Assembly (NCBI RefSeq): GCF_001949145.1
Contig: NW_019091514.1
Coordinates: 625,776 to 686,593, forward strand
Reading direction: 5' to 3'
DNA length: 60,818 nucleotides
Source: Acanthaster planci
Taxonomy: Eukaryota > Echinodermata > Asteroidea > Valvatida > Acanthasteridae
A program made the position numbers and the translations under genes. This document shows positions 26,101-37,900 of this stretch, piece after piece. A model generated the notes under the pieces. It did not search any database, had not been told where the DNA came from, and saw only the letters and a program-made list of their open reading frames with translations. Positions within the stretch are counted from its first letter, which is position 1; every line of letters begins with the position of its first letter.

Positions 26101-29100
26101 AACAAGTCCTCGATTTCATTATGATTTGCACACTCCCAGGGGAATTAGGATTAATCCCAACTTAAGTTGTCGGTGACATATATGTGTGACCATATATGTT
26201 CGTGTGTGAAGGATATCGAGGAGATCAATTCTTGCTGCTAGGGAGGTTTTGTTGACCTCACAAGCTTGAATTTTGATGTGAACACCACCATTAGCAACTC
26301 CTGTCATATGTTTTTTCTTGTGTGTTGTATGAGAAATAATCCCTTCTTTGTTTCACTTGAACTATGTTCTTTCCTGTAATCACAGAGGTTCTTTTGATTC
26401 AGTTTCTATTTTTATTTATCTTATACAAGTACAGAACTACCAATAGTGTTGATGTATCATTTGTCTTCCTGTTTCTTACTGTAAAATTTTACATATATTC
26501 ACAAGTTTTTTTATTAGTCAAGTTGTTGATTGCATGCTTGTGATTGTGATTTGATTGTAACATTATTCTTTTGTCATTTAAAGTGTACTGTTTTGTAATA
26601 TAGTTGTGGACAGTGGTAAATGACTCAGCATAATATGAAACAAATATAACATGGTTTGATGGAAGACAGTTAATCCTTTCTCCTGACATGCCTGAGGTAT
26701 TGGATGGTTCATATAGTTTGTCAACAAAGAAGTTACGCACAATATCAGCCACTCAACCAAAATAAATGTATACATGTACTCCGTACCATGTTATGTTTGA
26801 TTTACCATCCATGCACATGTGCCTTCTACATATTCAGTTGGCATTAGAAAGTTAACATTTCGGGAGTAACAGAAAGACAGCATAACAGCCAGGAATAAAC
26901 TATGTCGAGTTTTTATGTATTTGTGCAAATGCTTGCATGTGCGTAGTTTATCAGGGCAACAGTTTTCGCCAGGAACAGTTCAGTAGTGTACATGTGTGTA
27001 TTTGACCTCTGCATGGATCCTTACATACAGCAAAAATAGCACCAGCTCGTAAAGATGACTGGACTAGTGGGAATGCAGTTTTTGATCATGATTACATGCA
27101 CATTCTAGGGTAAGGTTATACGCAAGTATAATGTGGTTTGAGGATGGATAGACATACTACAGTTGCTCCAAGGCCTGGGGAACACCACAATATGTGGACC
27201 ATGCATAGTTTGTGAACTACCAATATATTACTGAGAGCAAGGTACTGTACATGTAATATGGTCTATCCACATGATATGAACCATGCTGTATTTGTTTTAT
27301 GATATACTTTGTACATACATTTACATATTCTCAAATTTGACGTCATTTTTTGAGTGTAGGAAACTGCTGAACCCATGAACTACCATCGTCTTGTGTGTAT
27401 ACATAATTTAGCAAGAGCTAAATTTCTGCATGCATTATATGCAGTGTAATACCCACTGTTGGTTGTGTGCTGTAATTCATATAGATGACATTAAAAATAC
27501 CAGCTGACTTGTCATAGTTTATAGACAAGTGACAGTTGGGCTCTGACCCATGAATATGTACAAGGTACCATAGACCTGTGTTAATCATGCTGTTTGTCTT
27601 GGTTAGCTTCATAGTATTTCCTACTATTTTTGCTTTGAAAGTTGCTGTCATGATAATACTTGTTTGTAAATGTTACATGCAACGGTGTGTTTACTTTAAT
27701 ATTGTGAAGAGAGTTTTGAAAAGAAGTTCAAAAAACAGTTCTGTTCTTTGTCAACATGCTCACATTGATGGCAGATATCCGCATGATATATGTATATGTA
27801 TGGATGTGTACCATTCGTAGCACATCTCATTTCCTTTCTTTTTCATTGTGTTTGAGGCTTTAGAATAGTCAAAATAGGCTAGAGATGTGACAGTAGGTAT
27901 TGCTGACATGAAGATCACAACGCACATGCTCAAATAAGATTTCCATTCCACATCTGACGTTCCCTTTAGCAGTAGAAAGGATCATACAATAGAAATACAT
28001 GCATATATGTGTTCATGATATGTTTCTCTATTTATCATTCCAAAGTTCCTACCAAACAGTACACTTTCATCAAAAACTCAAGAAAAAAACAGTAACTTGT
28101 TGGCAGTGAAATCACTAATAACTGCCAGCTTTGATGAAACTGCATACATATATCTGTCCTTGGTTTCAGCAGTGTTACAAATACATGCACTGGTACGTTG
28201 GTTTACGCAGTCGTTCCAGATTGCCCATATTCACAGTCTTTGTATCAACATTGATGCTGTACCATTCTGTAGTGGTGGAATTAATCTACTGGCGGGATCC
28301 TAAGAAGACTGGGCCTGTGTTTGCCAGCGTGCTGCTGGTCCTGTTGGCTCTGAGCATGTGTTCCTTCATCAGTGTGGTGGCATACCTTCTACTGGCTGTC
28401 ATGACTGTTACCATCAGTTTCCGTGTCTACAAGACTGTCATGCAGGCAGTGCAGAAGACTGGTGAAGGCCACCCCTTCAAGTGAGTGGAAAATCTCCCAA
28501 TTTGGGGCTTGGTCACCAGCTTTTGGAAACATTGAGCGTGTCATTATAGACATTCTGCGTGGCAGCCATCCTTCCGGTGACTGCTCTTGTTATGGAGGGA
28601 TAGAATTGAAGGTCTACTCATACGTATCCCTGTAGAACAAAAGTACCCCACCGGAAATATGGTTGCCATGCAGAAAATCTATACCGGTAACTTCTCAACT
28701 TTTAAACTCGGCAGAACCTGTACTTAATTACACAATTGTGAGCATGAAACATCGAGTGTTACCGCACTTCTAATTGGTCAGTTCAAGTTTGGCATGTGTT
28801 GAATATGGTACAGCTCCATGATACCATGGTATGGCGCCATAGTCATGTGATGAACATGGTACAAACTATAGACCTATACGTGTACCTTGCCATTTGGTGT
28901 CAGTGCTGTGAAAAAGACTTGGTATTTCTTCAATAATGTCAGTGCGGTGTAAGAAGTTTGTGTTTTCACTCAGTTGTCAATCAGATGACTTGTTGATGTC
29001 AAGAAAAATTGAAATGTTGAAATGTTGAAATGTAGACTGGATTTGACATTAGCAGTGCTAAAGTAAAGACATATTTGCACAAGACTTTAAGGGTAGAACA

Positions 29101-32100
29101 TTCTGCACTCTAATCAGTGTGTCTTTTCTTTCTGTTATTTACATCCCATGGCAGGCCTTATTTGGACCAGGACATTACTCTGTCTAAGGTCCAAGTGGAG
29201 AAGTACACGGACAAAGTGATTGATCACATCAATGCCCACAGTGGCTCCCTGCGACACCTGCTGCTTGTGGAGGATCTGGTGGACTCCATCAAGGTAGGAG
29301 ACGAGACTAAGACTGTGTCTTTTGCTTGGCTTAGGGTGCCTAGGACGGGTTAGACTGGCATCCAGCATGCATCCTCGTTAATTATTGCTGGATGATTCAG
29401 CTCCACCCACCTTATTCCAAAAAATAGGCATGTTGTATTTCATTGTGTGGAGCATTTGCTATGATGGTTAGGGTTTGTGACTCATGATCAAGGTGTGTCT
29501 ATGGGCAAGCCACTTTACCCTGACTTGCCCTTCTCTGCTCAGGAGTATAATTGGTTACCAACATTAGCGAGGGAGTGACGTGAGATGGATTGGTATCCCA
29601 TCCCATCTCAGTTTTATACTGCTGACACTGGAGCTAGACATCAGCCCGGTGGGCCACATTGACCTGTGGCAGTCTTGAATTTTCTTTTTTGTGTATCCAT
29701 GGAAGTCTCAGATTGCACCAGGGATGATGGGAATTCTATGGGGAACCCAAGGAGTCATCAGTGGGTGCTGGATCCCTAACTGGAAGGGTTATTGAACTGC
29801 ACATATGCAGTTATCAGCTACACAAGGGATATAACCCTCAAAGATTAGGACCCCCTTCTGGTAGAGCCAAGACCTTCCCCTGTGTATTGTAGATGACAGA
29901 TTGTATACATCAGCACAAACACCAAAGTGACCTTTTTAAAATGTCAGTAGTGAAATTTAGTACCCCCAGTTTAGTGGTGATGTCACTGTGGTTGGTCAAA
30001 TATCAAACATCAACAGTGCATCTTTAAGCACGTTTGTACGTGTAAATGTAGTTATCTTGGTCAGATTGTGTGTTCAGGATTTATCACAAATAGAGATGCT
30101 GTGTGTGTTTTTGTAGGCGAGGTCAAGTCTGTCGACAATGCTGTTATAATCTGTGGTTCTTCTAAGTTTCATTTCAGCTCAGGCCCAAGTAATATTTACT
30201 CGGCTCCTCACCATGCTCATGAGAAATAGACTGAAATAGGTTGTAAGCTTACCCCATCTTAGAACTTGCACCGTCATGCAGGACAGAAATTGCTCAATTT
30301 TGGTTTGTGATGCCTGACTTTGTTTTCCTCCCTTTTTGATACTTAGTTTGCCGTTGTACTGTGGCTCTTGACCTATGTGGGGGCTTGGTTCAACGGACTC
30401 ACCCTGGTCATGCTAGGTAAGGACATGTTTTGTCAGACATTGGCTTCATTTGGTAGCAAGTTGATTGAAGGAGAGAAAGTACTGCACTGGATTGCCGCCG
30501 ATTACGCTTCCAACTGACATATCATGTATCTAGTTGGCACACCACAAATGCACCATACTAAGAGCATTGGATTGTCACTCCAGCCTCTCCATTTGTCACC
30601 TGTGAGGGAGCTCTTGTGCACAGAGTAGATTCTTACAATTTCCTTGGTTTGTTCTCCTTCATGCAGCCTGGATTGACCTGTTCACTTTGCCTATTGTGTA
30701 TGAGAAGTACCAGGTATGATTGTTGATTTCTACATTTTAAATTACAAAGTATCTGTGGGTTACAATATCAGAGGCATTTTGTGTCAAAAATAACCTGCCA
30801 GTCCTCTTACAAATTTCTGGGTCATGCATTGTACAGATGTAATTTACTCAGCACAAATATGTTAAAACCAATAAATTTCTCCTTTTTTTTGGGGGGGGAC
30901 AATTATTGTCCTGTGTAATCAATATTTTTAATGCTCAATAAATTATTGTGCCACAAGTTCCATGAATGGGCCTCTTCACCGAGAAAATTCAGACAAAGTT
31001 TACTCGGTCTGTTTTCTCTGTATTAACAATTTTTTGATTCCTTGGAATATAATAAATTTATTGTACCTGAGTTGATGTCCTGACATGAAGTTAAATTTCA
31101 TGCACCAATCACTTTATCAAAAGTAATGCTTGTGGTGATTGGATTACACATTACATGTTGTTACTGAGGCAAAAATAGTCTCCTGGAAGTAACGCAGTTG
31201 GCATATGCATCAGCCTTGTGCCCCAGGTGAAATATTTGCTGCACATGATACGTGAACTAGTATTACTCTGTACTATGTTGGCGTCGTTATCCTTGAGAAA
31301 CCCATGCATGTGAGCATGTAGTGTTGGAACAGTTATGCCTATGGTATCACCACAGTTTTCAAGGACGAAAGGATTTCTTCTCACTGACCAAACTCAGTTT
31401 CCCTCTGTGTGAAAGTAGCCTCAGTATAGAGACACAAATTCAAGACTTTCATGTCAACCGTGAATGGTTGTAAACCATATAAGTGCTAAAAATGAAAAAG
31501 ACTAACTTGACTAATTGCCATGTTTTTCCTGGCTAATTCTTTGTGATGTCGTGATAGAGTATTATTTTGGTTTATTCTGTCTGTTGTAATGCAATATTTC
31601 TTTTTCTGTGGAAGATTGATGTTTTTGTAATTGATATAAGACAGATTGGCCAACAGGATGAAAACTATAAATATTGAATAGTTAAGTTCCATTCTTTGAA
31701 AATCTAATAAAACAAAAACAGTTCCTAACAATCCTGTTGAAGTAAGCCTCTTTCACATGTTTTTCAGTACAGACGGTTTCATTCTAATTGGTAAAAGACT
31801 ATGTCAACCTCTTGGTAATAAGTATCGGGAAAAATTTGATTACATCCATGGATGAGCCCTTGAAGTCACAAAATCTCTTGATTATTAGAGCTTCTGAAAT
31901 AATGTGGTATCCCTTAATTTTCACCCCAGCACAACCCCTAGACATTCATTTTTACGATGGAGTCAACTCCCCTCAGAGCAAAGCATTTTGCCATGTGTAA
32001 ATTTGATCCCTCTGCTTGTCATATTCCATACAGGTCCAGATCGATGACGCAGTTGGCAAGGCACACGCCCAGATCAACACGGTCATTGCCAAGTAAGTCA

Positions 32101-34946
32101 ACATCAGAACCCATTTGCATAGAGCTGTCAAGCTCAGAAACTCTATTAAGCCTAGGAAGCAGTTACTAATCAAAAATGCTATGCAATGCCTATCTTGTGA
32201 CTGATTCTCTGCTCATTTGGGCTTAGATCCAAAGTTTTTAGAGTATGTTATGTGAGTTATAAGTTTGGGTCCTTGGAAGGGATTTTTTTTGGGGGGGGTG
32301 GGAGTAAGCAGAAGCTGAGTCATTTAAAACAAATTGCATAGCGTGATTATGACTGTTTACTCTAGCTTTTCAAAAGTTTCTGCATTTTGGATGTTGGCAG
32401 CACCAAGGAATGTTGAATTTGATGATGTAGCTGCTGAAATCGGAACTAAGGAACTAAGACCAAACTCGTAACAAAAGACTGAGCTGCTGAGACTTACCAA
32501 TCAAAGTTAAAAAATCATTTGCTGTCAGCACAGAGTGCTGGCATTAGCAGAGGTGATCCGTCATTGTTTCGAAACAGTACCATTGTTTGCCGCTGCCAGC
32601 GTCAGCAGATTATCAGCGGGGACAAAAGTCCTCCAGCAGTGGGCAATACAATACCGCTGCACGGTGGTGGAATCTGGCTGCATTAGTAAAGACTACACCG
32701 CCACCCAGCAACGCATTGGGCCCGTTTCCGGAACAAGGGAAATTAAGCAACACCACACAATGGGAGTTCTTTACAGGGCAGCAGGCGTGGCTGCAATACT
32801 CACTCACGCGTCAATGGAGGTTGCCTGTCAGATTGGACTAGCCAACAAACAGTAATTCATTTGGGTGTACAGGTCCAATTAATGAAGATATGAATTTTGG
32901 AAGAATTTTGAAAATGAAAAATCACCTGGCAGCATGTCCTGCATGCGCAAACTCCACCCAGAAAGAAGTGGTTAAGACTTTGCTGTATATGAAGTCCAAA
33001 TTGACTTGCAGTTCTCAAACATGTTTTCACAACAGGGTCGCTACTTGATGTAAAGTTACTGCAAAGGTTAGGATGAAACTCATATTCACAAAATGAGTGT
33101 CCACTGAGACTTATTTTGATCAGAGTGATATCATTGTTAGTGTATTGAAATGGCAAAAATATGTTAATTAAAAAAAATTAATAAAATAAATCAATTTGTG
33201 CGCTCATCAGAATGTGCCTTTAAATCCATGATACAAAGGACTTCTTCCTGTGCTCCAAACTATACCATATGTATCTCAGATCTCAAGCTGGGTGTTGCTA
33301 ATGACTGAAATTGTTCTTCATAAACCAGATGCCCACTGTACGATTTCCCGGAGCTGTTTACATTGAGCATCGGAGGTTATTGTCTGTAGGCAGAGTTTCC
33401 TTGGCCAGACATGTAAATTGATGGATATTGTTATAGGAGGTGATTTACACTATAACACGGATACAGGAAAGTAACCGTTCTTATGTTTCCATGCTGCATG
33501 TTACAGGCATGTGGTACATCTGTATGGATACATCATGTACATGTACAAGCTATTCGCATTTCACCAATAGCCACTAAATTAGATTTTGCCTCAAGGCTGT
33601 CAGCAGCTCAACTAACTCCCTTCAAGTTGGCCAGCGTACAGCACACGCTGACAACTTCTGTCTCTTGGCAAGGATTTGAGTTAAGCAGTCATATTTACTT
33701 CCTCTCGTGGCATTTCTACTGGGAACCTTTTTGAATCCACTCCAATTCCACAAACCTGGAGGAAATCAGTGACACATTCCTTGCACTTCAGTGAAATTGG
33801 GACATCAAGATCCATGTAAAGTATTGGTCTCTAAGATTTACAGAGTCCTGCTCGCTGTCAAGTGAATATAGATATTACAAAGGGAGTACATGTAAATATA
33901 TGCTTGACCATTGTTGCGTGTTCGTTTAATGAGAATGGATGCTGATTATATCCCTGGCCTTCAGCAGAGTACGCCTGGGCATTATCGGCATCCATTAATT
34001 GGCCATTCTTAAACGAATGTTTAAGAATGGCCAAGCACATATTTAATTAGAGCCTTTTGAGTCATATAGTCAAAACAAGTTTTCAAACTGAAAAATCTTG
34101 CTTAATTTTTTTTAATGCCTCTCTAGCCATGTTGTGGTACATTCTCTCATATGAAGTCATAATAAACCATCTCCTTATACGGAGATGGGCATGTGCGTGG
34201 TGCAGACTGCATGAGGTGGCACACAGCCAGTCTGTGCTGTGTCAGCTTTTTAAGACTGGTCATGTGACGAGCTCTCGACCAATAGGGATGATTAACTGTC
34301 TTAGTTACAATGAGTGAAGGCACGTAGACACCATTTTCAATATGTTCCTGTGCAGTTGTTTCAAGCAAAAGCTGACAAAATGAACATGTACATTGTAACT
34401 ACCAATATTAGGCATATGGATAATGCACGCTGTTGAATTATGTGGCCATATGTGTCCAAAGCTCTGGTATGAGGGAAGCATTCTCACTCATGAGCAGGAC
34501 CATGTTGAGAGAGACAACCTGAGGTCATGTGTTGTTTAGTGTAGGCCTTCAGTTTGTCACCAAATGGTTGGTGGTTGTGCATTGGTTTTACACCAATCAA
34601 TCAGAGGAGAGCTGCAAGTTACAGCACTTTGATGTGACACGACAAGCCATCAAGTTTGAGGAGTTACGGTTTGTGCTTGAATGCACATGTGGATTTTGGA
34701 ACCCAAATGGCTTCTGATTTGAAGTTGTCGTAACTCTCTACACAGCCCTGCTCACGAATAGGCAACAGCGCCCTCTGCATTAATTGCACGGGATTTGACT
34801 CAGTCAATTCATTGAAATTGAATGGATTAATTGTTCTTATCACAGATTTATTTTTCTGATCTATATTTTCTCTCCCCTTTTTTTTTTCCCCTCGGGCTTA
34901 CAGCATCAAGACCAAGATCCCCTGGTTGAAGAAGAAAGAGGAGTAA
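11157..34946 (+). CDS. RTN: Reticulon (ER-shaping membrane protein)
   Basis: Seven coding exons: 11157-11604, 28273-28480, 29155-29293, 30347-30416, 30667-30713, 32034-32092 and 34904-34946 (TAA). They join in frame to 337 residues. Residues 1-149 are acidic, proline-rich and probably disordered. From residue 150 ([14 protein letters not shown]) the reticulon homology domain begins: a first hydrophobic hairpin at about 164-205, a Nogo-66-like loop at about 206-265 ([24 protein letters not shown]), and a second hairpin at about 266-304 ([16 protein letters not shown]). The tail ends WLKKKEE, like the lysine-rich ER tail of other reticulons. An in-frame TAG at 11139-11141 and a G at +4 support the start. 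Reticulons insert hairpins into the ER membrane and curve tubules. The exon pattern of the domain resembles vertebrate RTN genes. The exon 1 donor (G|GTTGGT) is weak, so extra or alternative exons in the 16.7-kb intron 1 are possible. Confidence 0.92.
14769..15262. repeat. Three diverged copies of a 60-bp repeat and a GTGGGGAC hairpin
   Basis: Blocks at about 14769-14830, 15100-15165 and 15197-15262 share the order CCTGT, AAATCC/AAACCC, a TTGGCC/TTGGTCC-like word, GGATCAT/GATTCAT and ATACATGT. Between the first two lies a perfect 10-bp stem, TTGTGGGGAC / GTCCCCACAA, at 15006-15033 with an 8-base loop. A further TTGTGGGGAC word is near 14898. This looks like a decayed local repeat cluster. Confidence 0.5.
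16718..16846. mobile_element. Foldback MITE, copy 2 (internally deleted)
   Basis: It shares with copy 3 the outer ends AATACGGGCGATTCACAATA and CACCCGTATT, and the central words GTCGACCCAATG and GGGTCGACAGATTTCACGC. At 129 bp it is shorter than copies 1 and 3 because most of the right inner arm (the TTGCAAACTCTTGGAGG part) is missing. It is inserted in reticulon intron 1. Confidence 0.75.
23674..24248. repeat. 45-bp minisatellite, 12 copies
   Basis: Twelve head-to-tail copies of a unit beginning TACATGTATAAAGCAGTGTT and ending GATGAAGCAGG or GTTGAAGCAGG. Copies 2 to 7 alternate between GGTTGAA and GGATGAA variants, pointing to a 90-bp higher-order unit. Extra TACATG insertions in copies 2, 3 and 7 account for the total of 575 bp. 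Because 45 is a multiple of three, the array is open in all minus-strand frames and produces long artefactual ORFs. Confidence 0.95.
24735..24922. repeat. 94-bp direct tandem duplication
   Basis: Two copies with a 94-bp period share ACAAGCCAGTAAAAAGTGTG, AGTAGCTTCAAGGAAGGC and ATGCAACCTTCCTC and differ at only a few bases. The junctions are TACATGTACATG runs, consistent with unequal exchange or slippage between those runs. It lies in reticulon intron 1. Confidence 0.9.
29455..29660 (+). repeat. tRNA-derived SINE-like element
   Basis: The sequence TGATGGTTAGGGTTTGTGAC, followed by TCATGATCAAGG, resembles the D-arm/A-box and anticodon arm of a tRNA, with a CAT loop as in tRNA-Met. After it comes GGGCAAGCCACTTTACCC and CAGGAGTATAATTGG, the kind of conserved body seen in animal SINEs. 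The B box is eroded. It lies in reticulon intron 3. Family assignment needs a repeat library. Confidence 0.5.
32530..32856. other. GC-richer patch in reticulon intron 6, no recognised gene
   Basis: About 320 bp with visibly higher GC than the surrounding intron, open in two plus-strand frames and one minus-strand frame at once. The conceptual products match no family I know. No good splice-site pair brackets it in phase with the flanking reticulon exons. It could be a conserved non-coding element, a repeat or a cryptic exon. Confidence 0.3.
33999..34034. repeat. Perfect 16-bp inverted repeat (hairpin)
   Basis: The arm TTGGCCATTCTTAAAC is followed by the four-base loop GAAT and the exact reverse complement GTTTAAGAATGGCCAA. 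The match stops sharply outside the arms. It lies in reticulon intron 6. Confidence 0.9.
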
Positions 34947-37900
34947 ACTCCCTCCTTCCCAGAGCTGTGTTCTGTTGACGCAGATGTCAAGACACACACG
35001 TATACAGCAGCATCTTACATGAGGCATGATTTTATCAGCATTCCCCCGCACAGAACAACTCATTGTATACACGCATCAAGGAGTTTCCAACATTTTCACA
35101 GAACACCATCCCATGTATCTCATTGACAAGAAAAAATTAAGTATCAAAGTATACTGGATCTGCATTTATCCACACGCTAACATATAATACTCCGTGAGCA
35201 GTTTGCTCAAAGTCGTATGCAGCTTTGTCGTGATAAGCATACTTGATGTTTCTGGTAACACTGCGAAAACCTAAGTCCTGTCCAAAAAAAAAAAATCAGT
35301 GGTCATGTGACTGGATGGAAGTCAATTTTCAAACATTGGTGATATTGTTCTGTAGGTGTGCCGTGCTCCTAGCTAAAACTGTGTGCAAGTAAACTAACCA
35401 CTAAGAGAAATATCCATCATACTACTGCGATGAAATAAGCTTATTTATGCATTTTCTGTATATAGAGGACTTGGCCAGAATAATGTAGATCATGCCCACA
35501 ACTTCATGAGTAACAGGTGTGTGATTTTGGGGAGGGGTTGGGCTTTGATTTCAAGGAAGGAGAAATTTGAAGGAGTTTTAAGGCCACAGATGTGCGACAT
35601 AGTCTACAGTTTATCACGCATGCAAGTCCAGTTGAGATTTTAAACATGAAACTGAGATGTAGCAGTGTTTTCAGTTTTCAAAACCTTGTAAAACATACAG
35701 TTGATGAAAGCCTTATGATCATATAGTTGACGTCAGCACCTATTTGTTGTACGTTATCTAGTTGAAGCATCCACATAACATGAGGTACTTGTGAGGCCAG
35801 CAAGCGAATTACATTACTCTCTTAGCATTGTAAGAATTTTGGATAATACAAATGGTCGTTTTTCCAGCTACTGCCGTCTGTTTGTAGAAGTGATGGTGTG
35901 TGTGTCCAATTGACCTGGGTAATGAAGTAACGATGCTGTTTTGTGCTGGCACAGTGTTAAGCTTTTGCTACGTACACCTGCCCCCATCGCCGAGGAAAAA
36001 AAATCCCAGATAAGGAACTGCTGAAAAACTGTCTTGAAAAATATCTGTGAATAATGCTTCAAATTCCACTGGAGCAGTCTGTTAGATTGCCCTCCAGAGG
36101 TGTGTATGTGTAAAGTAATTGTAAGCATGACAAATAAATATTGATATAGCGCTTGATAATACTAGTTCAAAAAATGCTGAGAATTCTGGGAGTGACATTG
36201 TTTTGTAAAAAGGATGTTCCATGCTATCGAATGTAGTAAGAATGCAGTGGTCTTAGCTGTGTGCAAATCAAGTCTGTTTGGTTGAAAGCTTGAATTTATA
36301 CCATTTACCACTTGCACTGGTCACAAATGCGCAATTTGGATACAGTTTGGTTACACAGTGGACGTCTGTCTTGCTGCAGTCATGTTGTCGTAATCACCAA
36401 ATTCAATTGTACAGCTAACCATTTGACATGTCATAGGAACCTAGTTATCTACCTTGTGTTGACTGAAACAGCCTCTTGTGTATAAACCAATCCAACGTAG
36501 CTGTAGTACAGTCTAGATCAGTGAATCACAGTTGTCATTGTTACTTGGTTAGACAGTATATTCTGAGTTTGGATTTTGGTCATTTTTCCTACAATTCATC
36601 ATTCAGTAAGACTATTGTAATGAAAAAAGGCGAGCTAGAATTTTAGGATAGGATAGACAAAGTATTGTAGTTACTGCACTATAAATGTTCCATCAAAATT
36701 GCTTGATAAAATCTTGACAAGTTGTGAAATAAGTGTATGTACATCCAACGTTGTGATTGTGACTGTATATTGTGTCTTCAATCAAGTTTTTCACCATCAT
36801 GTTGCTTGCAGACAAGACTTTGACTTGACAATCGGGTTGCTCACGTACCAGTTCTTTAAACTCTGCATTCCTTTGATCGAACAAAATATTTACAAAAATC
36901 TATTCTGTTGTAACTCCGATGTTGCAAATAAGACAAAGTACAACTTATAGGATGTTTTGTGTACACTGTATTTACTACTTAGTAAATTTTTTGAAACACC
37001 AATGAAGGCTTAAGCTTGTAGGTTGTCTTGGATTCATTAGCATGAGCTTGGATAATTTTTGTTCATCGAAATTGCCGATTGTAGCTACTTTGCATGAACC
37101 TTTGCCATTATTTCATGGAGAACCTTAAGAGCAAGTTGTTCAGTGTCCATATTCTAAGTAAGTGCAGTGTAAGGAAGTAGAATATAGGTTACATGTCGTT
37201 GTTTAACTGATCACTATATGGGAGAGGACGTGTAATAACGAAGCAGTGTTTTGTCACAAGGGGGTTTTCATAGTGAGTCTTGTTATCTTACTGGACAAGT
37301 GTACTGATACGATTCTGTAATTCTGTTTGCAAGACTTCCACTGATTCTTACAGGACAAATAAGAAAATTGTAAAAGTAAAGAAGCACTTCATCCTAATGC
37401 CAGATGAGTCACCATGAAGCAGTCGTTTTGTGTAGGTCCTGCTTGCCATAAAAATACAATTTTTTTTTTATAATCTGCTGTTTGTCAAACTGTTGGTTTA
37501 CACTTAAACCGTTTGACATCACAGTGCGAGTATTAGTGTGCTTTCATTTTTTAGAACAAATAATTACGTTACGTGTTGCCAGAGTTTTGTACTTCATATT
37601 TCCTTCTGTCGTAAGAGTGCAATTTGCTGGAATTAAACATTCTGATGCTCTGGGTTTTGAGTTCAGTCGATTGTTAAAATCTGTAAATACAATGATATCT
37701 TTAGTAAATTTTGCCTTTCGCTGGTAGTATTACTGAATTAGTGCATTGTTGTGTTGAGAAAACGCAGCTTGAAAAACACTTCGAACTTAGTGGCTTTATA
37801 AATTCACAATGATTTGATTTAGGGTCCAGAAATTAATTAGTTTAAAACTTACTTGTACCTGCTTTTTTGAACAGTCCTTACGGGATATCGTTCTTTCTTT

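Larger units (their letters stand above)
11605..28272 (+). other. Reticulon intron 1, repeat-rich
   Basis: This 16.7-kb intron has no exon I can support. From about 12.5 kb onward it is dense in TACATG/ACATGTAC runs and TACCGGTA palindromes. It also contains a foldback element (16718-16846), a 45-bp minisatellite (23674-24248), a 94-bp tandem duplication (24735-24922) and three diverged repeats at 14.77-15.26 kb. A somewhat GC-richer patch at about 21270-21500 is open in two plus-strand frames but matches nothing I know. Vertebrate reticulons use alternative promoters in this position; I could not identify one here. Confidence 0.6.

Noticed and set aside
28131-28272. In-frame upstream extension of reticulon exon 2 with its own ATG, as a short isoform start
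   Set aside because: The 47 extra codons are intron sequence ending in a good 3' splice site and do not resemble known short reticulon N-termini. Transcript data could reopen this.
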